Shown piece after piece: positions 43,210-52,639 of a DNA stretch of 64,000 nt. Each line of letters opens with the position of its first letter. The stretch's first letter is position 1. The translations under genes were made by a program, and so were the position numbers. Source of the stretch: UBA5314 sp964635975. Lineage in GTDB: Bacteria; Bacillota; Syntrophomonadia; Syntrophomonadales; Syntrophomonadaceae. Where the stretch lies: the NCBI GenBank assembly GCA_964635975.1, contig CAZWPO010000004.1, positions 62,001-126,000 of the forward strand, written 5' to 3'. The notes under the pieces were generated by a model, which was not told the origin of the DNA, did not search any database, and saw only the letters and a program-made list of their open reading frames with translations.

Positions 43210-44565
43210 CTAATAGAACCTGAAAAGGATTGGGAATATAAATGCGACCAATGCTGTCCAGAAGAAATAAACGTAAAGATAATTTGTCTGCCATTTTTCC
43301 AGCCTTACGAAGTCGTACTTGCGCTTCAAATACCCGATATACAGCCAGGCCAATCCTGCCAGATTGCCCAGTAAAGCCAGGTTTTCTCCTAGTGCGGCAA
43401 CCTTGTTAGGGGTAATGCCAAAGGCCGAAAGCCGGAAGAGTATGGCTGATAAAGCCACCCCGTCAATAACCAGTGCAGTAATAATCAAAACCAGATTCAG
43501 GTAGTCAAACAGGTTGGCAGGTTGATTGATGTCTCGAGCCGAAATCACATACAATACCAGGCCCAAAATCATCGCCAGCATAAAATCGAAGGCAATTAAA
43601 AATTCTCTCTCCATAAAAGGACTTTTACCGGTTGTGACCATTACAACCAGGAAGCAGATCATCGTTATCAAAAATAGAGGACTGAATATTTTGGCTAAAA
43701 TAGGAGCAAAATTTTCAACTACGCTTTTCTTGGCCTCAACTAAATACATAGTAATCATTGCCGCCGCACAGCCGCCATAAATAAAATAGTAATTCTCCAG
43801 GAATTGGCCCGCATCAACTTCTATAGATTCGAAAATAAGCGAAATAAACCCACCTAAAACAACGATACCTGCAAACACCAGTACACCATAGATAAACGCT
43901 TCCCCGCTGAAGCGGATAAAGTTCATCCTTCCCGTGTGTTTTCGCCATTCCTTACCTATATACGCTGCCCCTATGACCAACCATAAAAACATGGGGAGGT
44001 GCAGGCTGCTTAAGTAAGCAGTATGATGCGGTGAAAATGACGGGTAAAGATTGATAATAGAAGCTGCCACCGCGAATATCCCCATTATAACCAACCAGGT
44101 CTTCAAGTCAGCCTGCCTCTTGATAAGGAAGAAAGCCGCGATAAAAGGCAAAACAAATAAGCTCATGTTCTTTACATAGAACAGCTCGGAACTCTGATCT
44201 TGAAGGTTTATTCCAAAAAACTCGGGGATCTTTATCATTGTGCCCGCGAGTAGTGCAAATAATACCACGAGAACAATATCTCGACGGTTTTGCACCCTGG
44301 TTTTCAGGTCAAAAGGGTCCAGTAAAAACTGACGCCATAATTTTTCGGTATTGACTTTAGCAAACTCATGGGCGATGGCATCCACATTGCCCAGGCGTTT
44401 TACACTGATCAAAAAAGCTTCGTCAGTTGCGAGTCCTACAGTCGTTAAGTCGTCAATCTCATCCCGCAGATGATTTTCCAGTTCGTTGATATCGTTTTCA
44501 GTAAGGTTGCCCCGTGCTCTTAAATGGTCACTCCAAGAGCGGATCTGTGCTTCCAAGTCAAACAT
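43210..44565 (-). CDS. Permease-prefix / DUF4153-like membrane protein
   Basis: A 451-residue protein. Residues 1-85 form the helical cytosolic 'permease prefix' domain seen beside PadR-regulated genes (LEAQIRSWSDHLRARGNLT, DEAFLISVKRLGNVDAIAHEF). Then follow ten to eleven hydrophobic helices, with a block (FAPILAKIFSPLFLITMICF, LIAFDFMLAMILGLVLYVIS) similar to DUF4153. There is no ATP-binding motif. It is transcribed 20 bp after a PadR gene. Function is unknown; a membrane transporter or envelope sensor is possible. Confidence 0.7.
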   Translation of the reverse strand: MFDLEAQIRSWSDHLRARGNLTENDINELENHLRDEIDDLTTVGLATDEAFLISVKRLGNVDAIAHEFAKVNTEKLWRQFLLDPFDLKTRVQNRRDIVLVVLFALLAGTMIKIPEFFGINLQDQSSELFYVKNMSLFVLPFIAAFFLIKRQADLKTWLVIMGIFAVAASIINLYPSFSPHHTAYLSSLHLPMFLWLVIGAAYIGKEWRKHTGRMNFIRFSGEAFIYGVLVFAGIVVLGGFISLIFESIEVDAGQFLENYYFIYGGCAAAMITMYLVEAKKSVVENFAPILAKIFSPLFLITMICFLVVMVTTGKSPFMEREFLIAFDFMLAMILGLVLYVISARDINQPANLFDYLNLVLIITALVIDGVALSAILFRLSAFGITPNKVAALGENLALLGNLAGLAWLYIGYLKRKYDFVRLEKWQTNYLYVYFFWTALVAFIFPILFRFY

Positions 44566-44585
44566 GCTGACCCTCCTTAAGTCTT

Positions 44586-44912
44586 TTACTCGGTCCAGGT
44601 CTTAGCCAGAGCCGAAACGACTATTTCCCACTGCTTTTTCTGAAGTTGCAACTCCTCAAGGCCCCGCTCGCTAATCCGGTAATATTTGCGCTGCCGCCCG
44701 GCCTCGGATTTCTGCCAGTAGGATTCAATAAACTTTTGTTCTTCCAGGCGGTGCAAAACCGGGTATAACATTCCTTCAGTCCATACTATCTCATTCTCTG
44801 ACATCTCTTTAACCCGTTTGATAATCGCATAGCCATAGCTGTCTCTCTCCTTTAAAATAGCCAAAATGAGAGGAGTTGCCGAAGCGGCAGTTAAATCTTT
44901 GGAAAAATTCAT
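44586..44912 (-). CDS. PadR-family transcriptional regulator
   Basis: A 108-residue winged-helix repressor: helices to KRVKEMSENEIVWTEGMLYPVLHRLEEQ, the wing (YWQKSEAGRQRKYYRISERG), and a final helix for dimerisation. This is the short PadR group (PadR-s1). It is preceded by GAGGGGGG and lies 20 bp before a permease-prefix membrane protein it probably controls. Its promoter and candidate operators are at 44934-44982. Confidence 0.9.
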   Translation of the reverse strand: MNFSKDLTAASATPLILAILKERDSYGYAIIKRVKEMSENEIVWTEGMLYPVLHRLEEQKFIESYWQKSEAGRQRKYYRISERGLEELQLQKKQWEIVVSALAKTWTE

Positions 44913-44933
44913 TGAATCCCCCCTCTATACCTA

Positions 44934-44982
44934 ATACATCTATGTATACTGAAATTATACCTAGCAGCTCTAGGTAAGTCAA
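44934..44982 (-). promoter_or_regulatory. Promoter and PadR operators
   Basis: On the minus strand TTGACT (-35, 44977-44982) and TATAAT (-10, 44954-44959) are separated by exactly 17 bp. The spacer contains TACCTAG-N5-CTAGGTA (44958-44976), and ATACAT-CT-ATGTAT (44934-44947), a PadR-like palindrome, lies just downstream. A dyad filling the spacer plus one near the transcript start suits repression by PadR. Confidence 0.7.
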
Positions 44983-45300
44983 TAATTACTGGATGGAATT
45001 GATGGTAGCTACACGCCGACAGCCGTCTGCCAGTAATCAGGTTCCTTCGGGAAATGCCTGCCGGGACCGGGCAATATCCAGCCGAGAGACCAGAGATTAA
45101 TAGGTTTTTTACGACTTTGTAAAAGAATCATAAAACTCTAAAGCACCGAAATGTTCGGAGTAATTCGATGCTTTACTTTTTTGTTTCGCCGTCTCAAGAG
45201 TCCTGGAATCAGGATATATTAAATGCCCAAGTAACACAGGAAAGGAGTTGTTGATTTATAATTCCTTTTCCCTTTGCGCGGGTGGGCTATAAATTTATTA

Positions 45301-45377
45301 AATGAATGTGGAAGCAAAAGGAACGTCCCCATGCTTCTGAAATGAATGTGGAAGCAAAAGGAACGTCCCCATGCTTC
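45301..45377. repeat. 40-bp tandem duplication with GGAACGTCCCC
   Basis: AATGAATGTGGAAGCAAAAG and following bases recur at 45301 and 45341, period exactly 40 bp. Each unit contains GGAAGC ... GCTTC, so it is palindromic at its ends, and the GGAACGTCCCC core relates it to the GGGGACGG family elsewhere. The neighbouring 44983-45300 shows no gene. Confidence 0.75.
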
Positions 45378-45490
45378 CCCATGCTTCGCGCATGCTTCCG
45401 GATGGACAGGGCCGGTTTCCCTTTGTCAAACTTTGAAATTAAGCTATTATGGTTAGAGAAATATGATTTGATAGACGAGAAGGTTTTTTT

Positions 45491-46567
45491 ATGAAAGAAA
45501 GATTAATCAATTTAGGATTTTCAGAAAAATATATTCAAGAAGCATCTCACTATAAAGATTTGTTTTTAGGAAGAGTAGTGGCTCAATATAAGGATTTATA
45601 CAAAGTTGCCGCCGAAAATTCCGAACTGATTGCAGAGATATCCGGTAAGCTGCGATATTCCTCGGAAGAACTATCGGATTATCCTTCGGTTGGTGATTTT
45701 GTCATGATAGACAGGGATAGCAATCTATCAGGAAATGCAATCATCCATCATATATTAACAAGGAAAAGCGCCTTTATAAGAAGAGCCGCGGGAACTGCAA
45801 ATAATGTTCAAGTTGTAGCAGCGAATATAGATACCGTTTTTATTTGCATGTCCCTAAATAATGATTTTAATTTGCGTAGGCTTGAGCGTTATCTTGCAAT
45901 TGCCTGGGATAGCGGAGCTATCCCTGTAATCGTGCTGACAAAGTCAGATTTGTGTTATGATATGCCCGCGAAACTTGCAGAGATTAGAGAGACAGCCATG
46001 GGTGTTGACCTGATTATTACCTCAAGTATGACCCAGGACGGATATAAGACAATACTCAAGTACATTACAGCAGGTCAAACAGTAGCTTTTATAGGTTCAT
46101 CAGGTGTCGGAAAGTCAACATTAATAAATAGGCTTCTTGGTGAAAACCTTATAGAGACCAGGGAAATCAGAAAAGACGATAAAGGCAGACATACAACCAC
46201 AAGCCGTGAGCTGATGCTTATTCCTACGGGTGGAGCCGTCATAGATACTCCAGGTATGCGTGAGCTTGGAGTTGAAAGTGTAGATTTGGCAAAAACTTTT
46301 ACTGAAATTGATGAACTTGCCAGCAGGTGTAAATTCGGCGATTGCCAGCATGAAAGTGAACCAGGCTGTGCTGTGTTAAAAGCCATTACAGAGGGGTTTA
46401 TTACCGAGGACCGCCTGATTAGCTATAAAAAGCTGAAAAAAGAAGCAAAGTATGAGGGACTAAACTCCAAGCAAATTGAAAAAGAGAAAATAAATGAAAT
46501 GTTCTCAGACTTTGGCGGAATGAAAAATGCGAGAGATTTTATAAAATCCAAAAGCAAAAGAGGATAG
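45491..46567 (+). CDS. rsgA: Ribosome small-subunit GTPase RsgA
   Basis: A 358-residue circularly permuted GTPase that aids 30S subunit maturation. Order: N-terminal OB-like domain, G4 VLTKSD, G5-like TSSMT, then P-loop IGSSGVGKSTLINRL, G2 area KGRHTTTSRE, and G3 IDTPGMRELG, followed by the zinc-finger CKFGDCQHESEPGC. Length is normal. AT-rich upstream; GAGAAGG precedes the ATG by 7 nt. Codon use is slightly more AT-rich than neighbours. A terminator follows directly. Confidence 0.93.
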   Translation: MKERLINLGFSEKYIQEASHYKDLFLGRVVAQYKDLYKVAAENSELIAEISGKLRYSSEELSDYPSVGDFVMIDRDSNLSGNAIIHHILTRKSAFIRRAAGTANNVQVVAANIDTVFICMSLNNDFNLRRLERYLAIAWDSGAIPVIVLTKSDLCYDMPAKLAEIRETAMGVDLIITSSMTQDGYKTILKYITAGQTVAFIGSSGVGKSTLINRLLGENLIETREIRKDDKGRHTTTSRELMLIPTGGAVIDTPGMRELGVESVDLAKTFTEIDELASRCKFGDCQHESEPGCAVLKAITEGFITEDRLISYKKLKKEAKYEGLNSKQIEKEKINEMFSDFGGMKNARDFIKSKSKRG

Positions 46568-46600
46568 AGCGACAGAGAATCGTTCCCTATCGCTCTTTTC
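46566..46600 (+). terminator. Terminator of rsgA
   Basis: AGAGCGA (46566-46572) pairs with TCGCTCT (46590-46596) and is followed by TTTC. The stem overlaps the rsgA stop codon. The region also carries a degraded GCGACAG-type motif shared with the GGGGACGG family. Confidence 0.65.
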
Positions 46601-46606
46601 GCCTCG

Positions 46607-48214
46607 TTATATCGCCTTGGCCAGGCTTTTAGAATCCTGCCTTTGCAGATATTCATCATAGGTAGTCAACCGGTCTATTACTCCGTTGGGAGTAATCTCA
46701 ATAATGCGGTTGGCCACGGTTTGAAGCAGTTGGTGATCATGGGATACCAGGAATATGGTTCCGCCGAAAGCAGTCAAACCGTTATTTAATGCCGTAATCG
46801 CTTCCAGGTCCAGGTGGTTGGTGGGTTCGTCCATAAGCAGCACATTGGCGCCTGAGAGCATCAAACGAGCCATCATGCATCGGACCCGCTCGCCTCCGGA
46901 GAGGACATGGGCTTGCTTCTGAGACTCCTCGCCCGAAAACAACATTCTTCCGAGAAAACCTCGAATAAAAGTTTCTTCCTGGTCGGGAGAATATTGGCGC
47001 AGCCAGTCTACCAGGTTTAAATTGGAATCAAAGTAAGCTAAATGATCTCTGGGGAAGTATCCCCTATTGGTGCTAAGCCCCCAGTTAAAGTCGCCGCTGT
47101 CAGCTTCAATTTCCCCCATCAGTATTTGAAGTAAAGCGGTTTTGGCCTGTTCATTGGTACCCACCAGAGCAATCTTGTCACCTCGATTTACCACCAGGTT
47201 GAAATCCTTGAGCAGTGCGTCTCCATCAATGGTTTTGTTAAGGTTATGAACGGTTAGCACGTTAATCCCTGCTTCGCGCTCAGGCTTAAACTGAATCCAG
47301 GGCAATCGGCGAGAAGAAGGCCTGATGTCTTCCGGGGTGATCTTCTCCAACTGCCGCTTGCGAGAAGTAGCCTGCTTGGATTTAGAGGCATTGGCACTAA
47401 ATCTGCGGATAAATTCCTGCAGCTCTTTGATCTTGGCTTCAGCCTTCTTATTAGCGTCTTTAGCCTGCTGCATAGCCAACTGACTGGATTCCATCCAGAA
47501 ATCGTAATTGCCCACATAGATCTGGATTTTTCCGTAATCGATGTCTGCAATATGAGTACAAACGCTATTTAGAAAATGCCGGTCATGGGAGACCACAATA
47601 ATGGTACTATCAAGTTCCCCAAGAAAATCTTCCAACCAGGATATGGACTCCAGGTCCAAATGATTGGTGGGCTCATCCAGCAGCAATATATCCGGATGCC
47701 CGAATAAAGCTTGCGCGAGAAGCACTTTCACCTTTTCACTACCATTCAGATCCTGCATCTTCTTATTATGCAATGGTTCAGCAATACCCAGACCGTTCAG
47801 CAGTGAAGCAGCCTCTGCTTCAGCTTCCCAACCATTAAGCTCACTGAATTCACCTTCAAGTTCTGCCGCCTTCATTCCATCCTCTTCAGAAAAATCAGCT
47901 TTAGTGTAAATGGCGTCCTTCTCTTCCATAATGGAGTACAGACGAGCATGACCCTTAAGCACCGTTTGGATAACCTCAAACTCATCAAACTCAAAATGGT
48001 TTTGTTTAAGAACGGAGAGTCTCACCCCCGGGGGTATGATGACTTCCCCGGAATTGGCTTCAATCTCTCCGGATAGGATTTTAAGAAAGGTTGATTTTCC
48101 AGCACCGTTTGCCCCGATAAGGCCATAGCAGTTGCCGGGGGTAAATTTAATATTCACCTTCTCAAAAAGGGGACGCATCCCGTAACTCAGCGTTACATTA
48201 CTGGTGGAGATCAT
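46607..48214 (-). CDS. ABC-F ATPase (ribosome-associated)
   Basis: A 535-residue protein with two ABC ATPase domains and no membrane domain, the ABC-F layout. Domain 1: Walker A GLIGANGAGKSTFLKIL, signature NGSEKVKVLLAQ, Walker B LLLDEPTNHLDLE. Domain 2: Walker A ALVGTNEQAKTALLQIL (unusual, Lys present but GK-S/T replaced), signature LSGGERVRCMMARLM, Walker B LLMDEPTNHLDLE. A helical linker (about 240-305) lies between. It resembles the YkpA/Ybit group, which acts on the ribosome E site. The start has only a weak site (AAAGATGG). Confidence 0.9.
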   Translation of the reverse strand: MISTSNVTLSYGMRPLFEKVNIKFTPGNCYGLIGANGAGKSTFLKILSGEIEANSGEVIIPPGVRLSVLKQNHFEFDEFEVIQTVLKGHARLYSIMEEKDAIYTKADFSEEDGMKAAELEGEFSELNGWEAEAEAASLLNGLGIAEPLHNKKMQDLNGSEKVKVLLAQALFGHPDILLLDEPTNHLDLESISWLEDFLGELDSTIIVVSHDRHFLNSVCTHIADIDYGKIQIYVGNYDFWMESSQLAMQQAKDANKKAEAKIKELQEFIRRFSANASKSKQATSRKRQLEKITPEDIRPSSRRLPWIQFKPEREAGINVLTVHNLNKTIDGDALLKDFNLVVNRGDKIALVGTNEQAKTALLQILMGEIEADSGDFNWGLSTNRGYFPRDHLAYFDSNLNLVDWLRQYSPDQEETFIRGFLGRMLFSGEESQKQAHVLSGGERVRCMMARLMLSGANVLLMDEPTNHLDLEAITALNNGLTAFGGTIFLVSHDHQLLQTVANRIIEITPNGVIDRLTTYDEYLQRQDSKSLAKAI

Positions 48215-48430
48215 TTTTGTACCATCTTTCTAATATTTGTTTATCACAACCTTTACACTATAGCAGTTATCAGAGACAAAGGCAAAACCATGGCTCGAAG
48301 TTTGCCCCGGATTCACTGCCAGGGGATACTCCCTATACTTATATGCAAAACATGAGCTGCCCCTCTAGTCCATCACAGACTATTGGGGCGCTTCACCTTG
48401 CTTTTCTAAGCATTGGTTTTTGGAGTTTTC
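48215..48430. other. 216-bp spacer between ABC-F and NYN genes
   Basis: Short spacer between the ABC-F start and the stop of the NYN gene. No gene or terminator was clear. Confidence 0.3.
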
Positions 48431-49180
48431 TTACTTGTTTTTGATATATTTATGGGTTATATGCGGGTGAGCGGTTTTCCGCGACTGGATTTCGAACTGC
48501 TTCAATGAGGATATAAAAGGGGTGAGTTTAGCGTAACCATAGTTCCTGGTATCAAAATCCGGGTAGCGTTTATTAAGCTTTTTCCCAACTGCACCCAAAA
48601 AGGCCCAGCCATCGTCATCTGAGGTCTCGGTTACAATTAGTCTAATTGATTCTATTAGTTCTTTTGTATTTGCCATGCCTTCTTCAGCCGCCACCTGCTT
48701 TTCTACCCATTCATCAGTGTTGATTTCATCGGAATTTGAAGGGACTGCAGCTAAAACTTCAAGGTACTTAAAAATTTCACAAGCCGATATAAATGGCGTA
48801 GGCGTTTTTTTCTCGCCCATCCCGACCACATACATTCCAGATTCCCTGAGACGGGCAGCCAACCGGGTGAAATCACTATCGCTCGAAACAATGCAAAAAG
48901 CATCTACATTTTTTGAGTAGAGTATATCCATGGCATCAATTATTAAAGCTGAATCTGTGGCATTTTTACCGGTTGTATAGCTGTATTGCTGGATTGGGGT
49001 TATTGAGTAATTAAGCAGGACGGTTTTCCATGACGCCAGCTGTGGTTTAGTCCAATCTCCATAGATTCTTTTGTATGTAGGAGTTCCATGGTTTGATATT
49101 TCATCAAAGATGTATTTTATATACTTGTCCGATACATTATCCGCATCAATTAAAACAGCAATCTTCCTATCATGTTCCAT
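48431..49180 (-). CDS. NYN nuclease-like protein with LOTUS/OST-HTH domain
   Basis: A 249-residue protein. The N-terminal NYN/PIN-like domain shows catalytic Asp residues in IAVLIDADNVSDKY, GKNATDSALIIDAMDIL and VSSDSDFTRLA, as in LabA/Limkain-type nucleases. The C-terminal (about 170-249) is a LOTUS/OST-HTH winged helix: LGAVGKKLNKRYPDF and YGYAKLTPFI. This fusion is a conserved bacterial RNA-processing type. AAAGGGGATATC precedes the ATG. Monocistronic. Confidence 0.9.
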   Translation of the reverse strand: MEHDRKIAVLIDADNVSDKYIKYIFDEISNHGTPTYKRIYGDWTKPQLASWKTVLLNYSITPIQQYSYTTGKNATDSALIIDAMDILYSKNVDAFCIVSSDSDFTRLAARLRESGMYVVGMGEKKTPTPFISACEIFKYLEVLAAVPSNSDEINTDEWVEKQVAAEEGMANTKELIESIRLIVTETSDDDGWAFLGAVGKKLNKRYPDFDTRNYGYAKLTPFISSLKQFEIQSRKTAHPHITHKYIKNK

Positions 49181-49393
49181 ATGATATCCCCTTTAAAAAC
49201 TAGTATTCCCTAATAATTGTAGCTTAGAGCACACAAAGCTATTCGTCAATGAAACGACTTACGATTAGTGAATGTTAATGGGGCACCAGCGCCAGAGTTT
49301 CCACATTTGGTATCCTGATAGGCGGAAACAAGGCGGGTGCCGCCGCATTCAGCGGTTCCCGCCCCGATGTGCTGAAATTTAGCCCCAATTATG

Positions 49394-49786
49394 TCAAGGC
49401 CGCCAATTCGGGATCCCAATATAGCCTGGATCAAAAAACCAGTTTTCAGCTTCTGACTGGCTCACTACGAAGCGGTACTGATTGCCCTTGTTGGCCTCAA
49501 ATGCCAGTTCCCTGAACCTCGAACTAAATCCCGTTTGATCCGGGACTATTATTGCGACTCTTATGGAGTAGTTTATAAATTTCTGTAAAACTTCACCAGC
49601 CAGGCCGGTTTTCAGCCTAAAGAAATCTTTCGACATTGCCTCGTAATGTATCATCAACAGATTGCTATCATTTTCCCCACACAGCGCAATCAGTTCCAGT
49701 GCATCCTCCTCAGTCTTAACCGCTGACTCTCTGGAAAATACCTCGATATATCTAGCGTTTCCGTTCTCTAATATTTCGTAGTTCAT
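49394..49786 (-). CDS. DUF4180 protein
   Basis: A 130-residue protein overlapping the upstream PadR stop by 4 bp (ATGA), so translated from the same message. Residues ALELIALCGENDSNLLMIHYEAMSKDFFRLKTGLAGE and NYSIRVAIIVPD match DUF4180, an unknown small alpha/beta family that frequently pairs with PadR genes. The last dozen residues (DPGYIGIPNWRP) are atypical; the natural end is probably near ENWF and the tail may come from adjacent remnant DNA. Confidence 0.8.
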   Translation of the reverse strand: MNYEILENGNARYIEVFSRESAVKTEEDALELIALCGENDSNLLMIHYEAMSKDFFRLKTGLAGEVLQKFINYSIRVAIIVPDQTGFSSRFRELAFEANKGNQYRFVVSQSEAENWFFDPGYIGIPNWRP

Positions 49787-50343
49787 TTTTCTTTTACCTC
49801 TTTTGATCCATACTCAGATAGCTGCCGGCGAACTTTCCGAATCCACTCCAACTCATTTTGATAAGATGACAATATGCTTTCATCTATCATCTTCCACAAA
49901 AAAGCTTCCCGCTCGGTTCTAGCCGCAAAACCGATCCCGCGCCTTATCTTTTCCCGGTTCATGATCAGCTGAAGCTTTATCTCATTTTCATATTTCTCCA
50001 GCACTTCATGCAACTCATCATTGCCCAGCAGATCGGCCCAAGCCATCTGAATCAAAAACGACTTCTTAAATTCAACGGGCGCGGGTGTAGATGCAATCCA
50101 TTCCTCCAGCTCATCCAGACCTTTTCCAGTGATCGTGTATATCTTCTTGGACGGCGAACCCTCCTGATGTCTTATTTCGTTGGTTACGAATCCATTCTCC
50201 AAAAGGCTGACCAGCGCCTTATATATCTGATTGTTATTTCCCGACCAGTGCATAAAAGTCGAGTCCTGTATAATCTTCTTCAAGTCATAACCTGTCATTG
50301 GTTGATAGCTGAGTATTCCCAGAATTGCATGATTAATCGTCAT
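49783..50343 (-). CDS. PadR-family regulator
   Basis: A 186-residue PadR protein of the longer AphA-like type: winged helix (MTINHAILGILSYQPMTGYDL, NNQIYKALVSLLENGFV, YTITGKGLDELEEWI) plus a C-terminal helical domain of about 80 residues. AAAGGAGAAA precedes the ATG by 9 nt. It is first in an operon with DUF4180. Tandem palindromes and a 17-bp-spaced promoter upstream strongly suggest self-regulation. Confidence 0.9.
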   Translation of the reverse strand: MTINHAILGILSYQPMTGYDLKKIIQDSTFMHWSGNNNQIYKALVSLLENGFVTNEIRHQEGSPSKKIYTITGKGLDELEEWIASTPAPVEFKKSFLIQMAWADLLGNDELHEVLEKYENEIKLQLIMNREKIRRGIGFAARTEREAFLWKMIDESILSSYQNELEWIRKVRRQLSEYGSKEVKEK

Positions 50344-50366
50344 AATGGTTTTTCTCCTTTATATTT

Positions 50367-50408
50367 ATAACATATGTTATTTATAACATATGTTACTGCA
50401 TTAATCAA
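50367..50408 (-). promoter_or_regulatory. Promoter with two PadR-type palindromes
   Basis: ATAACATATGTTAT (50367-50380) and TAACATATGTTA (50384-50395) are near-identical palindromes 16 bp apart centre to centre. On the minus strand TTGATT (-35, 50403-50408) and TATAAA (-10, 50380-50385) have 17-bp spacing, and one palindrome lies in the spacer, the other over the start. It precedes the PadR gene by 25 bp. Confidence 0.75.
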
Positions 50409-50467
50409 TATGGAACTGACGAGGGATCCACCCATTCCTGTATCAGAACCGTCCCCTGACGCATCAA

Positions 50468-52639
50468 CTACATCGGATCATTATCCTCTGCTGCATCTAG
50501 TTTTACTTTAAAGCTAATTTTCCGCTGCGTTTCCAGATCATCAAACTTGATCAAATAGACAGCCTGATCGCGGTCGATAGCAACTATTTCCCCGGCACCT
50601 ATTATACTGTGAACAATACGGTCGCCTGCCTTAAAAAGTGGTTCCAAAGACGACGATTCCAACATTCTTTCGTTGCTGGCAATTTCCCAATTGGCTTCAT
50701 TTATCAGACTACCGTCCATCTCATCGGTGTAAGCAAGCAGGGCTTTGTTGATATTGAAAATGAAACGCGACGGATACCGATATGAACCATCCAGATTTCG
50801 TCCTTCCGCATCAGTCAGGAATAATCCCTTTTCTGCACGGGTGATCGCGACAAAAGCCAGTCGTCTTTCTTCTTCCATGCCCTCCAGGGTCGCAGTCTTT
50901 TTAGATGGAAACACGCCTTCGTCAAGGCCGCAGAGGAAAACGTACGGGAATTCAAGGCCTTTGGCTGCATGCACAGTCATCATTTTGACAGCTTTATTAT
51001 TAGAAGCCCCATCTGCATTGGTCAGCAGCGCCACATGGGACAGATAGTTTTCCAGCGTGCATTCCTCTCCACTGGAGGTCTCATATTCATAAACCGATTG
51101 TTTTAGCTCTGCCAAATTATCCAACCGTTCTTGACTGCCCTCGGTACGGAGCATCGTTTCATATCCGCTCTTGTCAAGGAGCGCGCTTAAAAGCTCGGAC
51201 ATGGGCATATCCTGATAGCCGGATGAAAAACGATCTATCAGAGCCAGGAACTGCTTAGCTTTAGTGCCTTTAAAAATTTCATTATCTATCGTCCTGGTGA
51301 GAGCCGCGTAAAGTGAAGACTTATTCTGGGCAGCATAATCCTGCAAAAATTTCATCCGCCGCTCGCCAATATTGCGTTTGGGCACGTTGACCACCCGCAG
51401 GAAGGATAAGTCGTCCTTATAGACTATCATGCGTAGATAGGACAGGGTGTCTTTGATCTCCATTCGGCCGAAGAACTGCACCCCGCTGTATATTCTGTAG
51501 GGCAATTCTTCCTTCAAGAAAACTTCTTCCAGTTTACGGGTAATGTAGTGAGCTCGATACAATATGGTGATGTCGCTAGGTCTTACACCTCTATCAGCCA
51601 GCTCTTTGATTTGAAGTGCGATCCATTTGGCTTCCATTTCCGAGGTTCTGGCGTGGTGGTAAACAACTTGCACCCCCTCCGGCAGCATGGGCAACAAATC
51701 CTTTTTAATGCGGTTTCTGTTGTTTCCGATCAAGGAATTGGCTACATCTAAAATTTGCGGTGTTGACCGATAGTTTTGCATCATCATAATTGTGCGAACG
51801 TTATGGTACTCCTGGTCAAAGTTCAATAGATACCGTACGTTGGCTCCTCGCCACGTGTAGATAGTCTGATCAGGATCGCCTACAATAAATAGGTTTTTGT
51901 GGTAAGCGCACAACACCTTCATCAGGCGGTACTGCAGATCGTCGATATCCTGGTACTCATCGATCATGATGTACTCCAGGCGCTGCTGCCACCTTAACCT
52001 GACCGCATCGTTAACGCTGAAGATATACAAGACATATTTAATCAGGTCGTTGTAGTCCAAGCCGAAGCATTTCTTTTCCTGATAGATATATCCCCAGAAT
52101 ATAATGTCCTCCACTTCCGTAGCATTCAAGTACATTTGATGCAGCTCTTCCAACGGCAGTGCTATCATATACTCGTAGTAATCAGGTATTTTCAATATCT
52201 TACGAGTTTCGATCATGTCCCGGGCTTTTGAGAAAGTCATATGGCGAAGGGTGAGGCCGCGCTCCTCGTATATGATCTTCAGCATCGCATCTATATCGGC
52301 ATTATCAAGCACCAGGAAACTTTTCGGATACTGTACGGCATTAATATCCTCCTGCAAAACGGATACGCAAAAGCTGTGGAAAGTGCTGATATAGCCGGTA
52401 TCGTTATCACCGGTAAGACGGCGAATACGCTGTTTCATCTCATTTGCGGATTTATTGGTAAATGTAACACAGAGGATGTTGGAAGGCATGATCCCGATAT
52501 CATTGACAAGATAGGCAAATCGATGCGACAGCGCCCGAGTCTTACCGGAGCCCGCACCCGCAATCACGCGGATAAAACCTTCAGTAGAAGTCACAGCCTG
52601 TCGTTGTTTCTCGTTAAGTCCATCTAAAATACTACCCAT
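50468..52639 (-). CDS. UvrD/PcrA-family DNA helicase
   Basis: A 723-residue SF1A helicase. Motifs: Q NEKQRQAVT, I AGAGSGKTRAL, Ia TFTNKSANEMKQR, II DEYQDID, III GDPDQTIYTWRGAN, IV QNYRSTPQIL, V VKMMTVHAAKGLEFPYV, VI VAITRAEKGLFL. The C-terminal part ends with a tudor-like segment (GDRIVHSIIGAGEIVAI) typical of PcrA. Repair, replication-restart and conflict-resolution roles are expected. The ATG at 52639 has a weak site (GTCAGG). Monocistronic. Confidence 0.93.
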   Translation of the reverse strand: MGSILDGLNEKQRQAVTSTEGFIRVIAGAGSGKTRALSHRFAYLVNDIGIMPSNILCVTFTNKSANEMKQRIRRLTGDNDTGYISTFHSFCVSVLQEDINAVQYPKSFLVLDNADIDAMLKIIYEERGLTLRHMTFSKARDMIETRKILKIPDYYEYMIALPLEELHQMYLNATEVEDIIFWGYIYQEKKCFGLDYNDLIKYVLYIFSVNDAVRLRWQQRLEYIMIDEYQDIDDLQYRLMKVLCAYHKNLFIVGDPDQTIYTWRGANVRYLLNFDQEYHNVRTIMMMQNYRSTPQILDVANSLIGNNRNRIKKDLLPMLPEGVQVVYHHARTSEMEAKWIALQIKELADRGVRPSDITILYRAHYITRKLEEVFLKEELPYRIYSGVQFFGRMEIKDTLSYLRMIVYKDDLSFLRVVNVPKRNIGERRMKFLQDYAAQNKSSLYAALTRTIDNEIFKGTKAKQFLALIDRFSSGYQDMPMSELLSALLDKSGYETMLRTEGSQERLDNLAELKQSVYEYETSSGEECTLENYLSHVALLTNADGASNNKAVKMMTVHAAKGLEFPYVFLCGLDEGVFPSKKTATLEGMEEERRLAFVAITRAEKGLFLTDAEGRNLDGSYRYPSRFIFNINKALLAYTDEMDGSLINEANWEIASNERMLESSSLEPLFKAGDRIVHSIIGAGEIVAIDRDQAVYLIKFDDLETQRKISFKVKLDAAEDNDPM

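Noticed and set aside
49246..49434. Coding-like reading (GGNKAGAAAF, FSGSRPDVLKFSPNYVK) on the plus strand beside the DUF4180 gene
   Set aside because: An in-frame stop lies just upstream, no start exists and no family was recognised. It may be a remnant, but evidence is too thin to annotate.
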